This document shows, one piece after another, positions 25,213 through 36,395 of a stretch of 64,000 bases of DNA; the first letter of the stretch is position 1; every line of letters starts with the position of its first letter. The stretch covers positions 15,271,311-15,335,310 of the forward strand of contig NC_063155.1 of the NCBI RefSeq assembly GCF_020921035.1, written 5' to 3'. Source of the DNA: Rhodamnia argentea (lineage: Eukaryota; Streptophyta; Magnoliopsida; Myrtales; Myrtaceae). The notes beneath the pieces were generated by a model. That model did no database searches and was not told the DNA's origin. It worked only from the letters and a program-made list of their open reading frames with translations. The translations under genes and the position numbers were made by a program.

Positions 25213-26072
25213 TGAAAAATTTCAAAGGGACTGACGTGCTCTTATTTTCTTAAATAAATGCCCGAGGTGAATCCAGTGTCAAATAAGAGTCCGAAATGCC
25301 TTTTTATTTCAAATAAGGGCCTGGCTAGGGGCATTTAATTTTTTTGATTTTTTGATTTCTTTTTTTTTTCTATTTTTCCCTTTATTTTGGCGGGTGAGGC
25401 GTCCCTTGCAGCCATCGAGGGCTGCCTCACCTCTGGGCAGGGCAAGGCCAAGAGAGACAATTTCTTCGATTTTTTCGCCAAGTTCTCCATGGAACTGCTC
25501 AACAATCCCGAGGGGCCACATTTAGTCGAGAACGCTAGAAGGAAATAGGTCGTCACCACTGCTAGCGATGAGGATGATGAGCCTCGAGTCTCACGTTTGG
25601 TCGCCGCCGCGAGCCTAGGAGGTCGCGAGCCCAAATCGCAACGACGCTGGGGTTGTGTGACCTCGGCGAGCCTTGCGACGAACAGATCTGGAGTAGCAGT
25701 GCGACAGTCACCGCGCGTCAACTAGGCAACCATAAGCCTTATTTGCAAATGGGTGCCTCAAGCAAAGGGAAAATTATGTAAAAAAGTCCTATGGGTTGTC
25801 TCTGTAAAAGAGAAGATGAACAGTGCTTTGGAGAGGGCAAAGTAGGTGAGGGTTTGGGTGAAATGAAGGGAAAAAAAATAGAAATGGGAAACAAGAAAAG
25901 AAAAAATAAAAAAAAAGGAAAAGGAAAATCATAAAAACATAACCAAAATGCCCTTGGTTAGGTCTTTTTTGAAGCAAAGAGGACACTTCGTGCCTTTATT
26001 TGAGATAATGTTCATTTCGGACTCTTCTTTGAAAAAATAAGAGTAATTCAGGCCCTTATTTAGAATTTTCCC
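25213..26072. mobile_element. Mutator-like foldback element, copy 1
   Basis: Long terminal inverted repeats: the left arm begins 'gaaaaatttcaaa' and holds 'caaataagagtccgaaatg' and 'caaataagggcct'. The right arm ends 'ggcccttatttagaattttc' and holds 'catttcggactcttctttga'. The flanks 'aagtcaatt' (left) and 'taatcaatt' (right) match 7 of 9, as for a 9-base Mutator duplication. The core (25400-25720) is GC-rich and CpG-rich, in sharp contrast to the arms. No transposase. Confidence 0.65.
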
Positions 26073-26509
26073 TTAATCAATTAGTGAATAATCTAAAAAA
26101 TATCCCGTTTTATTGATTTACTAATTTTTTCTTTTCTCGAAAGTCATATTAAATCATTTTTTAATTTTTATTTGATAAAATTTCAAACAAAGGCCTGATC
26201 TTGCCGATCAGGTAAATATTCTAGCCGGTCAATGGTATTTTCATCAAAAGGTAATTTTAACCTAAATTTTAGTTAAATTAAATTAAAATAAGAAAGCTAA
26301 TTAAAAAAAAAAAAAAACAAATAGGTGGGAGGCAGCCCTCCCACCATGGCCGCTACCCACCAGTGATGGGACGACAGCGGCCAAAGCAGGGGAGCCTGGT
26401 TTTTTCCTTTTGTTAATTTAGCCTTTTTTCCTTGTTTGAGTTTGTCTTTTATATGATTTTTTTAAAAGATTTTCTAACCTAATGTAATTAAAATTTGTGT
26501 AAAAATTAG
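26073..26509. other. AT-rich spacer between two foldback elements
   Basis: It holds an A-run at 26303-26317 and a short GC-rich patch at 26325-26400 ('gaggcagccctcccaccatgg') like the cores of the neighbouring elements. It may be a remnant of another copy. Confidence 0.35.
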
Positions 26510-27188
26510 GGAAAAATTTCAAATAAGGACTCGATGTACTCTTGTTTTCTCAAATAAGGGTCTCAAGTAAATATTATTTTAAATAAATGTCTGAAGTTGT
26601 ATCATTTTCTCAAATAAGGGCCCCCAAGTAAATTTTGTTTCAAATAAAGGTATGAAGTGGCCATGAAATTTCAAAAAAGAGCTTGATTTCAAGGGCATTT
26701 TTCGTCTTTTTCCTTGATTTGATTTTTTTTTTAGACCTTTCCTTTTTCTGTTTCCTTAAAATTTAAAATAATTAAGAAAAAAGAAAAAAAACACACACAC
26801 ACACACACAATGGCAAAAGGGGCGGCAAAGGCCGATGCCTCGGCAAGGGCCGACAACCTCCCCGACTAGCCCTTGTCGCCGGCCATCTCCCTATGTAGGC
26901 CCTCACCTGTGGTCGGTGGGGTCGCTGGCGTCCACAAGAGGGAGGTGTAGCCCTCCCACTTGTGTGGCTATTTTTTTTATAGGAAAAAAGAGAAAAAATA
27001 AAAAAAAATAAAAATAGGAAATGACAAAAATGCCCCTTAGGCCCAGCCATTTTTTGAAACTCCATGACCATTTCAGGCTTTTAATAGAAACATGTTATGC
27101 CACTTTATTGCCTTATTTGAAACAATGTTCACTTGTGGCCCTTATTTGAGAAAATAAAATCACTTTGTGCCTTATTTGGAATTTTCCC
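26510..27188. mobile_element. Mutator-like foldback element, copy 2
   Basis: The arms begin 'ggaaaaatttcaaataagg' and end 'ccttatttggaattttccc'. AAAATTAG directly precedes it (26502-26509) and directly follows it (27189-27196), an exact 8-base duplication. Arm phrases ('caaataagggcccccaagta', 'cacttgtggcccttatttga') match copy 1. The core again is GC-rich (26815-26960) and includes a (CA)n run at 26792-26809. Non-coding. Confidence 0.75.
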
Positions 27189-27289
27189 AAAATTAGAATT
27201 CAAATTGAAACAACATCATTTTAATGCTTTAACAAGAGATAAAATATTAAATAATCTGTGTCAACATTTTTCGTTAGTCAAATTATACG

Positions 27290-27660
27290 GAGCTAGAGAA
27301 ATGACTCTTGGGCGAGGGCCCGCAAGCCCTCGTTGGTCGCCGGCGAGAGTCGCCTCGCGGGTCGTGGGCGAGGCGACCCTCGCTTAACCCTCTCCTAGGC
27401 CTCGTCGGAGGTTGGCCATAGCACGAGACCGGCCACCAACAAAATAGAAAGAAAAAAAGAAAAAAAAAGTAAAGAGTGAAAATGCCTGGATTGGCCGGTG
27501 AGATCAAGATCTTCTTTAAGAATTGAGATTGATGTGGTCATTTTAGGTTTTTATTTGAAAAAAAATCATTTTATGTCCTTATTTAAAAAAAAAAAAATAA
27601 GGTCACTTTAGGCTTAATATAATGGTACTTCGAATTTTTGTTTGAAATTTTTCCTTTTTA
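27290..27660. mobile_element. Mutator-like foldback element, partial copy 3
   Basis: A GC-rich core (27300-27440, with repeated 'gcgaggcgaccctcgc' type sequence) is followed by a right arm ending 'tttgtttgaaatttttcc', with 'aggtcactttaggctt' inside. I see no matching left arm. Either it is truncated or copy 2 inserted beside it. Confidence 0.5.
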
Positions 27661-27812
27661 TTTTTATTTTTGGGTCGGCAAAGTTAGACTAAAAAGTGTA
27701 CGTTTTTTTGGGGGGAATTTATGCTCTCTCTCTCTCTCTCTCCCCGATATCATGGACGCTCGAATGATGAACGCGTCGTTTTGATCGTTCAGGGACAGTC
27801 TCTGTTCGTTTG

Positions 27813-28211
27813 ATGTCTGTTTGCAACGCCGGCACCTGTGATCGGAAGAGGAGCGACGGCAATGGCAGCGACTTCACGGCACCCGGAAAGTTTCCATCGT
27901 TCTTCAATCTGTTCTGCGCGCGCAAGAGGCGGCCTCGCGCCAAAAACAGCGACGGCTTGTCCGACTCTCGTGGAGGCTCTGTGGCTAGGATCAACTCCGG
28001 GTGCTCGGGGAAGAAGAGGATTGGCCACGGTGGTTGCCTTGGCGATAAAGGTAGCGCTTTCTGTCTTGGCAGACCCAGGGCTCTGGAATCGCCGGACGCG
28101 TCTCGCTCAAGCGACCCCAATGATCCCACGTTCACTCAGGAGTTGATAAGGGATTCGTTGGAAAAGAACGATTTTTATTCCGAGGAATGCAATCCCCACT
28201 TGAGACGTTGA
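27813..28211 (+). CDS. Small uncharacterised plant protein
   Basis: Intronless frame of 132 residues starting at the first ATG after a CT-rich leader (27722-27742). The frame is longer and more evenly composed than random frames nearby. The segment GKFPSFFNLFCARKRRPRAK and the C-terminus SLEKNDFYSEECNPHLRR have the look of conserved short plant proteins. I recognise no domain, signal peptide or membrane segment. A basic patch near residue 40 could be a nuclear signal. It stands alone, with repeats on both sides. Confidence 0.5.
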   Translation: MSVCNAGTCDRKRSDGNGSDFTAPGKFPSFFNLFCARKRRPRAKNSDGLSDSRGGSVARINSGCSGKKRIGHGGCLGDKGSAFCLGRPRALESPDASRSSDPNDPTFTQELIRDSLEKNDFYSEECNPHLRR

Positions 28212-28339
28212 CGTTGGGGGTCGGTCTTGCTTGATTCAAAGTTGATGAGATTACTGAAAAAAAGGTTAGCTTCTTTTTTTATTTTGCGGCGGGTAACGGC
28301 CATTGAGTTTTAGATCAGTTGGGTCTGTGTTTGGGTAGT

Positions 28340-29095
28340 TGATGAGTGTCTTCTAGTGTTCGGTGGCAATGTGGCATGATCAGGAAGACAGAGGCTTTGA
28401 ATTTTCAAGATGGTTTTGCTTACTCTGTCAAATTGTCACTGTAGGTCGATTGTTCAGCAGGGGAGCTGAATGTGTAAAATATGACTTGGAAGGGTTGGTT
28501 GTTTGAACATTTCAATGACAGTATCATGGGACGAGGAATAATTGGAAAGAATTTGGTGTGGATGGAACGTGAAGTCCTTGTTAATCAATGATGTTGCGAA
28601 TCAGTCGATGACTAGTAGTTTGGATGGCATTAATTGAAGATTGATTGATGTCTTATTCATTGAAAAAAAGTGCTTTTGATGGAACAATGTGTACGGTGGC
28701 TTTGAGCTCATGGATTGACGTCAGTGGTGTTGCAAAACGACGATGACTGGTAGTCTTGTCTTTGTGCAGTTCTATGGAGTGGGCACTTACTGAATTTGGG
28801 TTTTCAGTGAGTGGCTTGGAGTGTTTTATGGCAATGTGGCATGACTAGGAAGACAGATTCCGAATTTTCAGATGGATTTTGTGTGTTTGGTGTCACATTG
28901 TCACTTAGGTTGATTGTTCATTAGGAGAGCTGAATGTGGAAAATTTGAGAATGGTGGGTCGGTCGGTTTGAACCTTTCGGTGCCAGCAATATGGGAAATA
29001 GGATTCATGGGAAAGCATTTGGTACGGATGGAATGAAAATCAAGTTGAGACACTTAAGACTTATCGATTGCCAATGTAAATCAACGAGGCATAGT
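28340..29095. repeat. Diverged tandem duplication
   Basis: 28340-28600 and 28805-29095 share, in order, 'ggcaatgtggcatga', 'aggaagacaga', 'gattgttca', 'gagctgaatgtg', 'tttgaac' and 'atgg'-rich ends, at an offset of about 470 bases. Neither copy has an open frame of note. It could be part of the 3' region of the small gene upstream. Confidence 0.6.
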
Positions 29096-30611
29096 GATTT
29101 CTTCGACCTTCATTAAAACCGCTTGTCTCTCAGCAGTTCGATAGGGTGGACAATTTGGATGTTGCTGGGGGGACTTCTGGGAAATCTGAAGATTTCTTCG
29201 AGAAAAAGGGTGTACTCCAAGATTCATAGATGTTGAGTTTCTATATTTGTTTGCTAGTGTGACTTTGATAGATTGCTGATAGCACTTGAACTATCATGAA
29301 ACTGGGTGTTTCTGAGAGGAGGAAGTAGGTTTTTATTGCCTGGATTGTTTCTTCCTTTCCCTAAAGAAGGAACAGAGAGATGTCTTAACCCAGTAAATGA
29401 ATAAACCCATAATCTTCTTTCAGGACCTAAGCAGTAAGCATCGTGGCGCATTTTGTTTCTCTAGCCTTCATCATCATTGCTGTCCATATTTCCTAGCACG
29501 AGTTATTTCTTGTGGTATGTCCAGCTTTTGAGGAATGGGTTATCATGTACCTGGTTGGTTCGTTTCTCGTGACTGGGGCAACTACATAGCTTTCCTACTT
29601 ATATACATATAGTTAAAAACTTATAGCATGCTCAACTGGACAAATAAAACAGCAAGTTAAAGTAGAATTGCTGCTTTACGGTGTAGGGAAAACGCCTGAA
29701 TCGACTGTGATCAAGATATGAGCTGGTATAAGATGTATTCTCCTTATATCTGGCCACCACTCTTTTAGAATTTGCACTGTGAAGATGATTCTATCAGGCC
29801 ATTTGTTTGGTAAACCAGGAACAGTTAGTGTCAGAACATCTAGTTTTCTTGGGTACTCCGGTACATGTAGAGCTTACACCTAGAGCTCTGGTAGAATTTT
29901 TCATAGATGATCTGATTTTGGCCCTCCACTTCCAGAGATGTAGAAGATCTCAAATTCATAGTTAACGAATTTTCATTGACTGGAAAAAGTTGGTTGACGA
30001 CTTCATTGAGAACTGCCGTCCTTGTGTATGGTATTCTGTATTATGACTTCTCTCGATCCAGAAGTCAACCCAGATTGGCGAAGGCAAGCAAGAGTTATGT
30101 AATGATTGCCTAACAGAATCTTGATCCATGGATTCATCAGTTCCAGAGTCTTGAGACACTTAACAATTGAGATTGGAACACGCTTGTAATGAGATTGAAC
30201 ACTTTCTGCAGAACATACAATGTGTTTTCTGCCTCTCACTCAGCATTGAGCACGGGACATTGTTGAACATATGCGAAACAAGAAGGATCTCAAGCAAGAA
30301 AGATCTGTCCAAGAATGGCAACCGAAATTTGTTCCAGGAGACACTAGAACCACTGGATGTTATTCCGGGATACTTTCGATCGAAACGTTTTGGTATTGCT
30401 TCTGATTACTCAAAACGAAGCTCGACATGCGCAGATCTGCAGGTCGGCAAAACCTCTCCAGGTGTTCATATATTCGGGTCCTCTTGTCTACATATATCGG
30501 TGAAGAACGGGAAATGAGATTTTACCCCGCGGGCGGTGTACCAGCAATAAGAAACGGTGTCTTGCCGTTGGTGTTTCAGAATCTTCGGACGATCGTTACA
30601 CATGGTTTGTC
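29096..30611. other. Spacer with no recognised gene
   Basis: Base composition is close to that of transcribed sequence, but all frames are short and none resembles a known protein. It may be a diverged non-coding transcript or an old pseudogene. Confidence 0.4.
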
Positions 30612-31021
30612 AGACCTGTCAAAATGGGTCACAAATTCAGTTCTTAACGCATACATGATGGGCTGTGTTAATATATGAATTAGTTATATTTAATAAATGG
30701 GTCATAAATAAGTTGTAAATGAGTTATATATGGATTCACAAACTTAGCCAACTTCTATGATTTTTTTTTTATTTTCTCTCGCCCTCATTCTATCTTGTGC
30801 TCACTTGCTCCGCACTCTCACCTCAATTTGTATATGAGTTTTTCTAGAATGAGTTAGATCTGAAAGTGTCACAGGAATATAGGTGGGGCCGGATATGGTT
30901 TGGGTGGGGGTTGAATATGGGTCGGATCGGGTATAAATTACTAAATTTGTATTGCATGAAAATGGATCAAAACGGGTCTATTTGAGTCAATCCAAATCCT
31001 AGCCACTCATTTGACAGGTCT
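30612..31021. mobile_element. Small hAT-like MITE
   Basis: The ends are 'agacctgtcaaaatgggt' and the near complement 'actcatttgacaggtct'. The flanks share TTGTC ('ggtttgtc' left, 'taattgtc' right), a weak 8-base duplication. The inside has repeated 'gggtcggatcgggt' type sequence and no coding capacity. Confidence 0.55.
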
Positions 31022-31387
31022 AATTGTCGGAAGTGTTGCAGTACTGAAGGTTGGCACAAGGATTTTAAGTTCTCCAATCGACATCCGCACATGTTTTCCG
31101 ACTTTCAACGATCAAATGTCGGTATCTCACATATACCCAATTTCAATAGGCGAAAAGAAGTACTCAGCCAACAGTTTCCAATGTTGTCAAATGAAAACCA
31201 CTCCTTCGTTACATCCTGCATTTTTGCACGTGTGATTCACAGGGGACGAGGGAGCAGAGACAAGTTTGGACACTTTTAACAGACATCTCGGCTGTGTATG
31301 GTAATCATTCTATTCCAGAAAACTGATTCTGATTAAACTGCTTTTTTCTGATTCTGTTCGTGGATGAGTTTTAGAAAATTAGAACGC

Positions 31388-34248
31388 TAGGGGTGTCAAC
31401 GGGCTGAGTCGGGCCGAGTCTTGGCCCGGCCTGAGCTGGCCCGAAATTATATAGTACCTAGCTCGGCCCGGCCCGAGCCTGAACTACATATGACCCAAAT
31501 CTTCAGGTCGGGTCGGGTTCCTTCTTCTTTTTTTTTTTTTTTTTTTTTTTATAAGTTTAAGAATTTGGAATCAAGATCCCCATAGTGTTTAAAAAAAAAA
31601 ATCTTCAGCAGCAGATTTTGAGCTCATCATTCCAAAGAAAAACATGTGCAAATTGCTCGTCCACTTATGTTCACCCGCAATCACATGTCGTAATTAATGC
31701 AATGAATGAGCTCCATTTCAAATTGCTCCAAAAAAAAAAAAAAACCCTGTTGGCTTGTCACCTCAAATTGGATTAGAGATCAAAATATACTAATACTGAT
31801 GACACGCAAACATATATATTTTTGTTTGTCAACAAATAGACCATTGTCACAAATAGAGAAATCTTGAGACATTGATAGTCCTATATTTAACCTTGTCACA
31901 TCCTGTATAAATAAATGGGACAACACAGAAGTCCATCCAGTGAATGAAATCTCAAAATAAATTATAGTGATTTAATAAACTTACTATAGTCAGAAACATA
32001 GAGATGTTGAGAACGGGAAATCACATCCAAATACAAGCTGCACAACTATCTTTTGACCTTAGTTACGGGCTTAAGTGATGTACTCGACTCCAGATCACAA
32101 ATTCTTTAACACAACGAAAAGGACACTGTTAATCGAGTAGCTTGCGCTAAGAGTCTTCGTGGGTAATGCCGTTAAGATCTGCTGATCACCATCTGCAAGC
32201 AAATGATCTTTGTGTTTTTCTCAAATAGTGAGGTTCCTCGCAAGAATACCTTCAAATGTAACCCCAAGTCCAAATGCCACAATCAAGCCGAATTCATTAT
32301 GACTTTGGTCTTCATTTTTCATCTTCATGCTCTCTTCCAGCCAATCTATCCCCACTGACCAAGCAGCTGCAAACTATCCAACAATCTGAAGGACTTCTCC
32401 AACAACTAGTGATGTGCCTTTGCAATGAAGTAACCAATTGCATGCTACACACAATATGTAAAAAGGAAGAAACAACACACTTAATCTTGCCATTGATAAT
32501 TAGTTTACTCACAAAAGTTTAGTTGCCAAATGTGACATATCGATGATTCCGCAATAGGATTACTCGATCTAAGAGAGACAATTTAAAAGAATTGAAACAA
32601 CAGCATAACATATTGGCAAAGTCTGTCATAAATATTGGCAAGTTCAATTTGATTGGTCCGGATGAACTACCAACCCCACCAAATTGACCCAAGGCATTTC
32701 TTTGCCTTTTATCGACATTTGCATATGGGTATTCCTTACATCTTGACAAATGACGATGCATTGAATTGGTACCTTGACTACTAGCACAACCTATCTCAGC
32801 CCCGCAATACAAACATCAGCCTTTTCTTTACCAGAAATCTGTTTGAAGTGTTCCCACACTACCGAAGATCTCCTCTTTTTTTTTTTTTCTGTGGTACTTG
32901 AACTTGAAGCACTCGTTTCAGCCATCTAACAAATTGAACATTCAACGGTAATTACTAAAAGCTCTCCAGTTGCAAACAAATTTAGTTAAAGGTGAAAATT
33001 GCCAAAAAGATTCTTCTACTCGATTGTAAAAAATGCAGTTTTTCACTTTTCTTAAGCTACCCTTCATCACCGAGGTAATTGAGGGTTAAAAGAAAGATCA
33101 GCAGAAGCTCAAGTCCTAGAACCCCTAGAAAATTGTCTCACATATCAACAAGACACTGCAGAATGACTCCTATCAACTTGTCTCTTGAAGCAAATTTGCC
33201 AGGAAGCCACCTAAAATATTCAAAGTTTGCTACCTGCAATTTCTTGGTTACTTTGCCAATCCTAAAGGTGTACTGTCTCGTTATTGCAACATCCCCAGCG
33301 GAGACATCACTCAATCACAAAACATAACTTAGGAGAGATTAAACAATGGACTTAAAATGTCATGTTGCAAATGATGTAAACGATGAACATTTGCATGAAG
33401 CCACAGTACAAATCGATAGCAAATGAGATTCGTGTGTAGTGTTTCAACTAAAAGCAAGCAAGAATCATCAAAGAGATCAGGTGCGTCAAATGGAGCATTC
33501 GAGCAAGAGAGGAAAGTGCCAAATAGAGAAGATGCAGAGAGCCAAAAGGCTTAGTGTACATGAGTGTAAAGAAAGTGCAACGGTCTTGAGCGTAATACGT
33601 CATTTCAACCATTTCACATGTAGAGAAGAGCCTTTACAAGAATCATACCCTCTTCCTTCTTCTTCTTCTTCTTCTTCTTCTTCTTCTTCTTCTTCTTCTT
33701 GAGTTTGCTTCCTCAATTGAGCTTGAACCGATGAAACTTTCCTTGCAGGTCTTGGAAAATTCCACTTCATGAGCTTAGATTATAGCAGAATTCTCCAAAC
33801 TAACAGAGCCAAGGGAAAGAAGGAAAGAGTGTTTTGAACGATTCTTTCCGAGAGAAGGTAAAAAACCCTTTGAAAGTTGAAAAGGGAAAAGAGTGTGATG
33901 CGGGATTGCAACGAAGAAGGAGAAGAGCATGTACCTTGGAAGCGGCAGAGAATCTGGTTGAATCGGGAATTAGGGCTGTCGATCTTCTCTTCTCGGAGTC
34001 GGTGGTTGTTGCTGTGTTGCGGAGGCGAGAGTCTGGTTGAATCAGGAAGCTAGGGTTTGTGGGAAGGAGAGTGTGGTTGCGTGTGAACAACGAACAAGGA
34101 AGAGACGAAATCTTGGACTCAAGAGCGGGTCTTCCTTTTGCTTTTGGGTAGATTTTCAGAATAGTATCGAGGCCCGGCCCAAGAATATGCCTAATTTGAG
34201 ACAGGGCCGAGTCGCGTGGGGCCTGCGTGGGCTTTTTTGACACCCCTA
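31388..34248 (-). mobile_element. Decayed hAT transposon
   Basis: Ends are 'taggggtgtcaa' and its complement 'ttgacacccct' plus 'a', followed inwards by GC-rich 'gggccgagtc' sequence on both sides. Flanks 'tagaacgc' and 'cgtaacgc' match in 5 of 8. The element is 2861 bases. It carries only a broken zinc-finger N-terminus on the minus strand. I found no catalytic region or C-terminal dimerisation region, so it cannot move by itself. A (TTC)n run lies at 33656-33700. Confidence 0.7.
32519..32926 (-). pseudogene. hAT transposase N-terminus (BED zinc finger), frameshifted
   Basis: From an ATG near 32926 the frame reads Ser-rich sequence, a Lys/Arg patch and SSVVWEHFKQ, the typical start of a BED finger. 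It then meets a stop after ADVCIAGLR. The finger continues in another frame with YCGAEIGCASSQGTN and HRHLSRCK, holding the second Cys of the pair and the His and Cys ligands. A shift of one base lies near 32812. The frame ends at 32519 without catalytic residues. Confidence 0.7.
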
Positions 34249-35261
34249 CGTAACGCGTTTGATAACCGCCCAAAATTTCTGTTCTCGAAATAGAAACGCG
34301 TTTGATAATTGCACAAAATTTCTGTTTAAAAAAACTGTTTCTCTTCCTAATTGTTTTCATTTAAGTCAAATAACTATGCAATTACTTTGTAAAATTTCAT
34401 CCTAAATTGAAGACTAATTTCCAATACACACTAAAATAATTTAAAATATATTATTTTTTTAGCATGTCATAAATGAAACACAAATTTTAATACATTACGT
34501 TTGAAGTTCGATTGAAGCATAGGACAATTTCTAAATTAATAACTCATTTTTTTCTTTAAATATTGCGTTGTCCAAAATACATACAAACATAGCAGTCGAA
34601 TAATCAAATTATCCACCGACAAAAAAAAAAAAAAAATATCCTCCTTGATATGAAGTACAAGTCCTTCACTATCATTTTGCAGCTTCTGTCCTAAATCCAA
34701 GTGGGTGTTTAGCTTCAGCTCCACGTGCAAATGTTTACAATTTGTGACACGCCGCTATGAGTATATATATTACCATCCACATGTTGGATGCCATAATCTT
34801 CTGTGACATTTTTTGCGTAAGAGTGAAATCTATGAAATCTAAGAAATGTAGGCCCAAATTTATGAAAATGAGGTTAAACTAGCCTAATATAAGCTTATTC
34901 TATTTTTATGGATTTTCTAAATTTTTTTGTGATTTTTAAAAAAAATTTTAAATTTTTTAAATTTTAAATTTTATTTTATTTTTATAAGGTTGAGGGAAAA
35001 GTGACAGGAGAACCGAAAGGGAAAAGTGAGAGATGTGAGACTTCATTTTATTTTGTGATTCTAGAAGTGATTTTTTTTTTTTTTTGCGTAACCAACTTTT
35101 TTTTTGTTATGGATTTTACTCTTAAACCGATTATGATTCTCTAAAACTCGATTCGTGAATAGAATCGGAATCAAATTTATTTACGTTATCAAATACGATT
35201 CTCATCTTTTTTTATTCTCAAAATCAAAATAAAAAAATAAGAATGATTACCATGTAGACCC

Positions 35262-36276
35262 CTCATGTCACGGCCCGATCCAAGTCGTGTTAATGACCGT
35301 CCGAAAAAGTGCCGTGTGAGGCCCGAAAATTGCACCGAACTTCATGGATTCTATTCTCAGAATTCGCTCCGCATAACAGTTTGGAAAATGAACACGCATC
35401 CCGACAACAAAATCATTTCATCAAATTGATGCTGAAACAAGTCTAACTAGATTGCCAACGTTTCCAAACGATAACTATGCATAGATCTCGGGCTAGAAGC
35501 GCACTACTTATGTAATCTATAATGTCGAGTACCGAATAAATTACCATCTAAGGATCAATCATCATGTGTCCCCAATCCCGATATTTATTTGCTTGAGCAC
35601 GGATATAACTCGTGAAAAGCCTTGACAAATTCGTGCGTGCTATCCATCCAACTATCGAGAAAATGGAAAAATTTCTTGCTCATGGTCTTACTCAACTCGA
35701 CTCGACAGTCGTGATTACGTGAATCATACCAAGTCCGGGCACGTTTAATAGGACTTCAATGTGAGCTGTGCTCGACTTGAAAAGGGCTACTAAGCTTGAC
35801 AGCACAAGTGCTGCTTTGAAGCCCAACGAGGCAGGAAACCAACGGGTAGAGATATTGACTTGACAATGAGACGAGGAGTTCGACTCTGCGCGCTCGCGCT
35901 TTCCCCTGTTTCGCTCGATACGCGATGGACGGAGGACGACCCGTCCAAATCTCAGAAGCTCTATCCAAATCTAGACACAAAGAGAGAGACAGAGAGAGAG
36001 AGAGAAAGAAGAAGATAAAATTGCAGAATTTGGATGACCGAGTTCAGGATCAAGTTGGTGTTGATTGGCTGGGATCTGACAAGGGGAGGAGGGGGCACAC
36101 GTGAGTGCCATAACACCCATTCGGCTTGCCGGGAATTCTCAGTCTCCATTACGTGGGGGACAATGCCAAGGCCAAGGCCATGCCCATCTGCACTTGAATC
36201 AATTTTCGATGATAATTTATGCTAATAAAACCAAAGCCTGCGCTTCATTCTTCGCTGTATCAGCCTCTCTGTCGCT
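35262..36276. other. Region upstream of phytochrome A
   Basis: No gene recognised. The part from about 35275 has 'cacggcccgatccaagtcgtg' and looks like an old dispersed repeat. An AG-rich run (35979-36012) and a G-box follow closer to the gene. Confidence 0.4.
36098..36103. promoter_or_regulatory. G-box CACGTG upstream of phytochrome A
   Basis: The core CACGTG lies in 'gcacacgtgagtgcc', about 1.7 kb upstream of the ATG but only about 180 bases before the CT-rich probable leader. bZIP and bHLH light-response factors bind this core. Whether it is used here is inference. Confidence 0.35.
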
Positions 36277-36395
36277 CTCTCTCTCTACCGTCACATTTTC
36301 TCTCTCCTCCGTCTTTCCGCAGCTGGGAGGATATCTCTGTCCCTGTCTCTCTCTACCGTCACATTTTCTCTCTCCTCCGCCTCTCTGCAACTGGG
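36277..36395 (+). repeat. Tandem duplication in the phytochrome A leader region
   Basis: 'taccgtcacattttctctct' at 36286 recurs at 36355, an offset of 69 bases. The similarity continues through 'cctccg' and 'ctggg'. Both units are pyrimidine-rich. A second short duplication, 'ggcggtgatcgaggtttt', occurs at about 36922 and 36960. Confidence 0.8.

Larger units (their letters stand above)
31290..35261. mobile_element. Tourist-like MITE split by later insertions
   Basis: The left end is 'ggctgtgtatggtaatcatt' and the right end 'aatgattaccatgtagaccc'. The segments just inside match the MITE in the phytochrome intron (41251-41629): 'ctgattctgtt...ggatgag' on the left, and 'gggaaaagtgagagatgtgag' with 'gacttcat' on the right. 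CTC flanks both sides, as a 3-base duplication of PIF/Harbinger type would. The interior is interrupted by the hAT element 31388-34248 and probably by another AT-rich insertion at about 34360-34980. Confidence 0.6.

Noticed and set aside
25335-25721. Minus-strand frame of 128 codons in a GC-rich region
   Set aside because: It lies in the core of a foldback element; the long frame is expected from few stop codons in GC-rich sequence.
33800-34360. Minus-strand frame of 186 codons inside and beyond the hAT element
   Set aside because: It crosses the transposon end, resembles no protein and is not in line with the zinc-finger frame.
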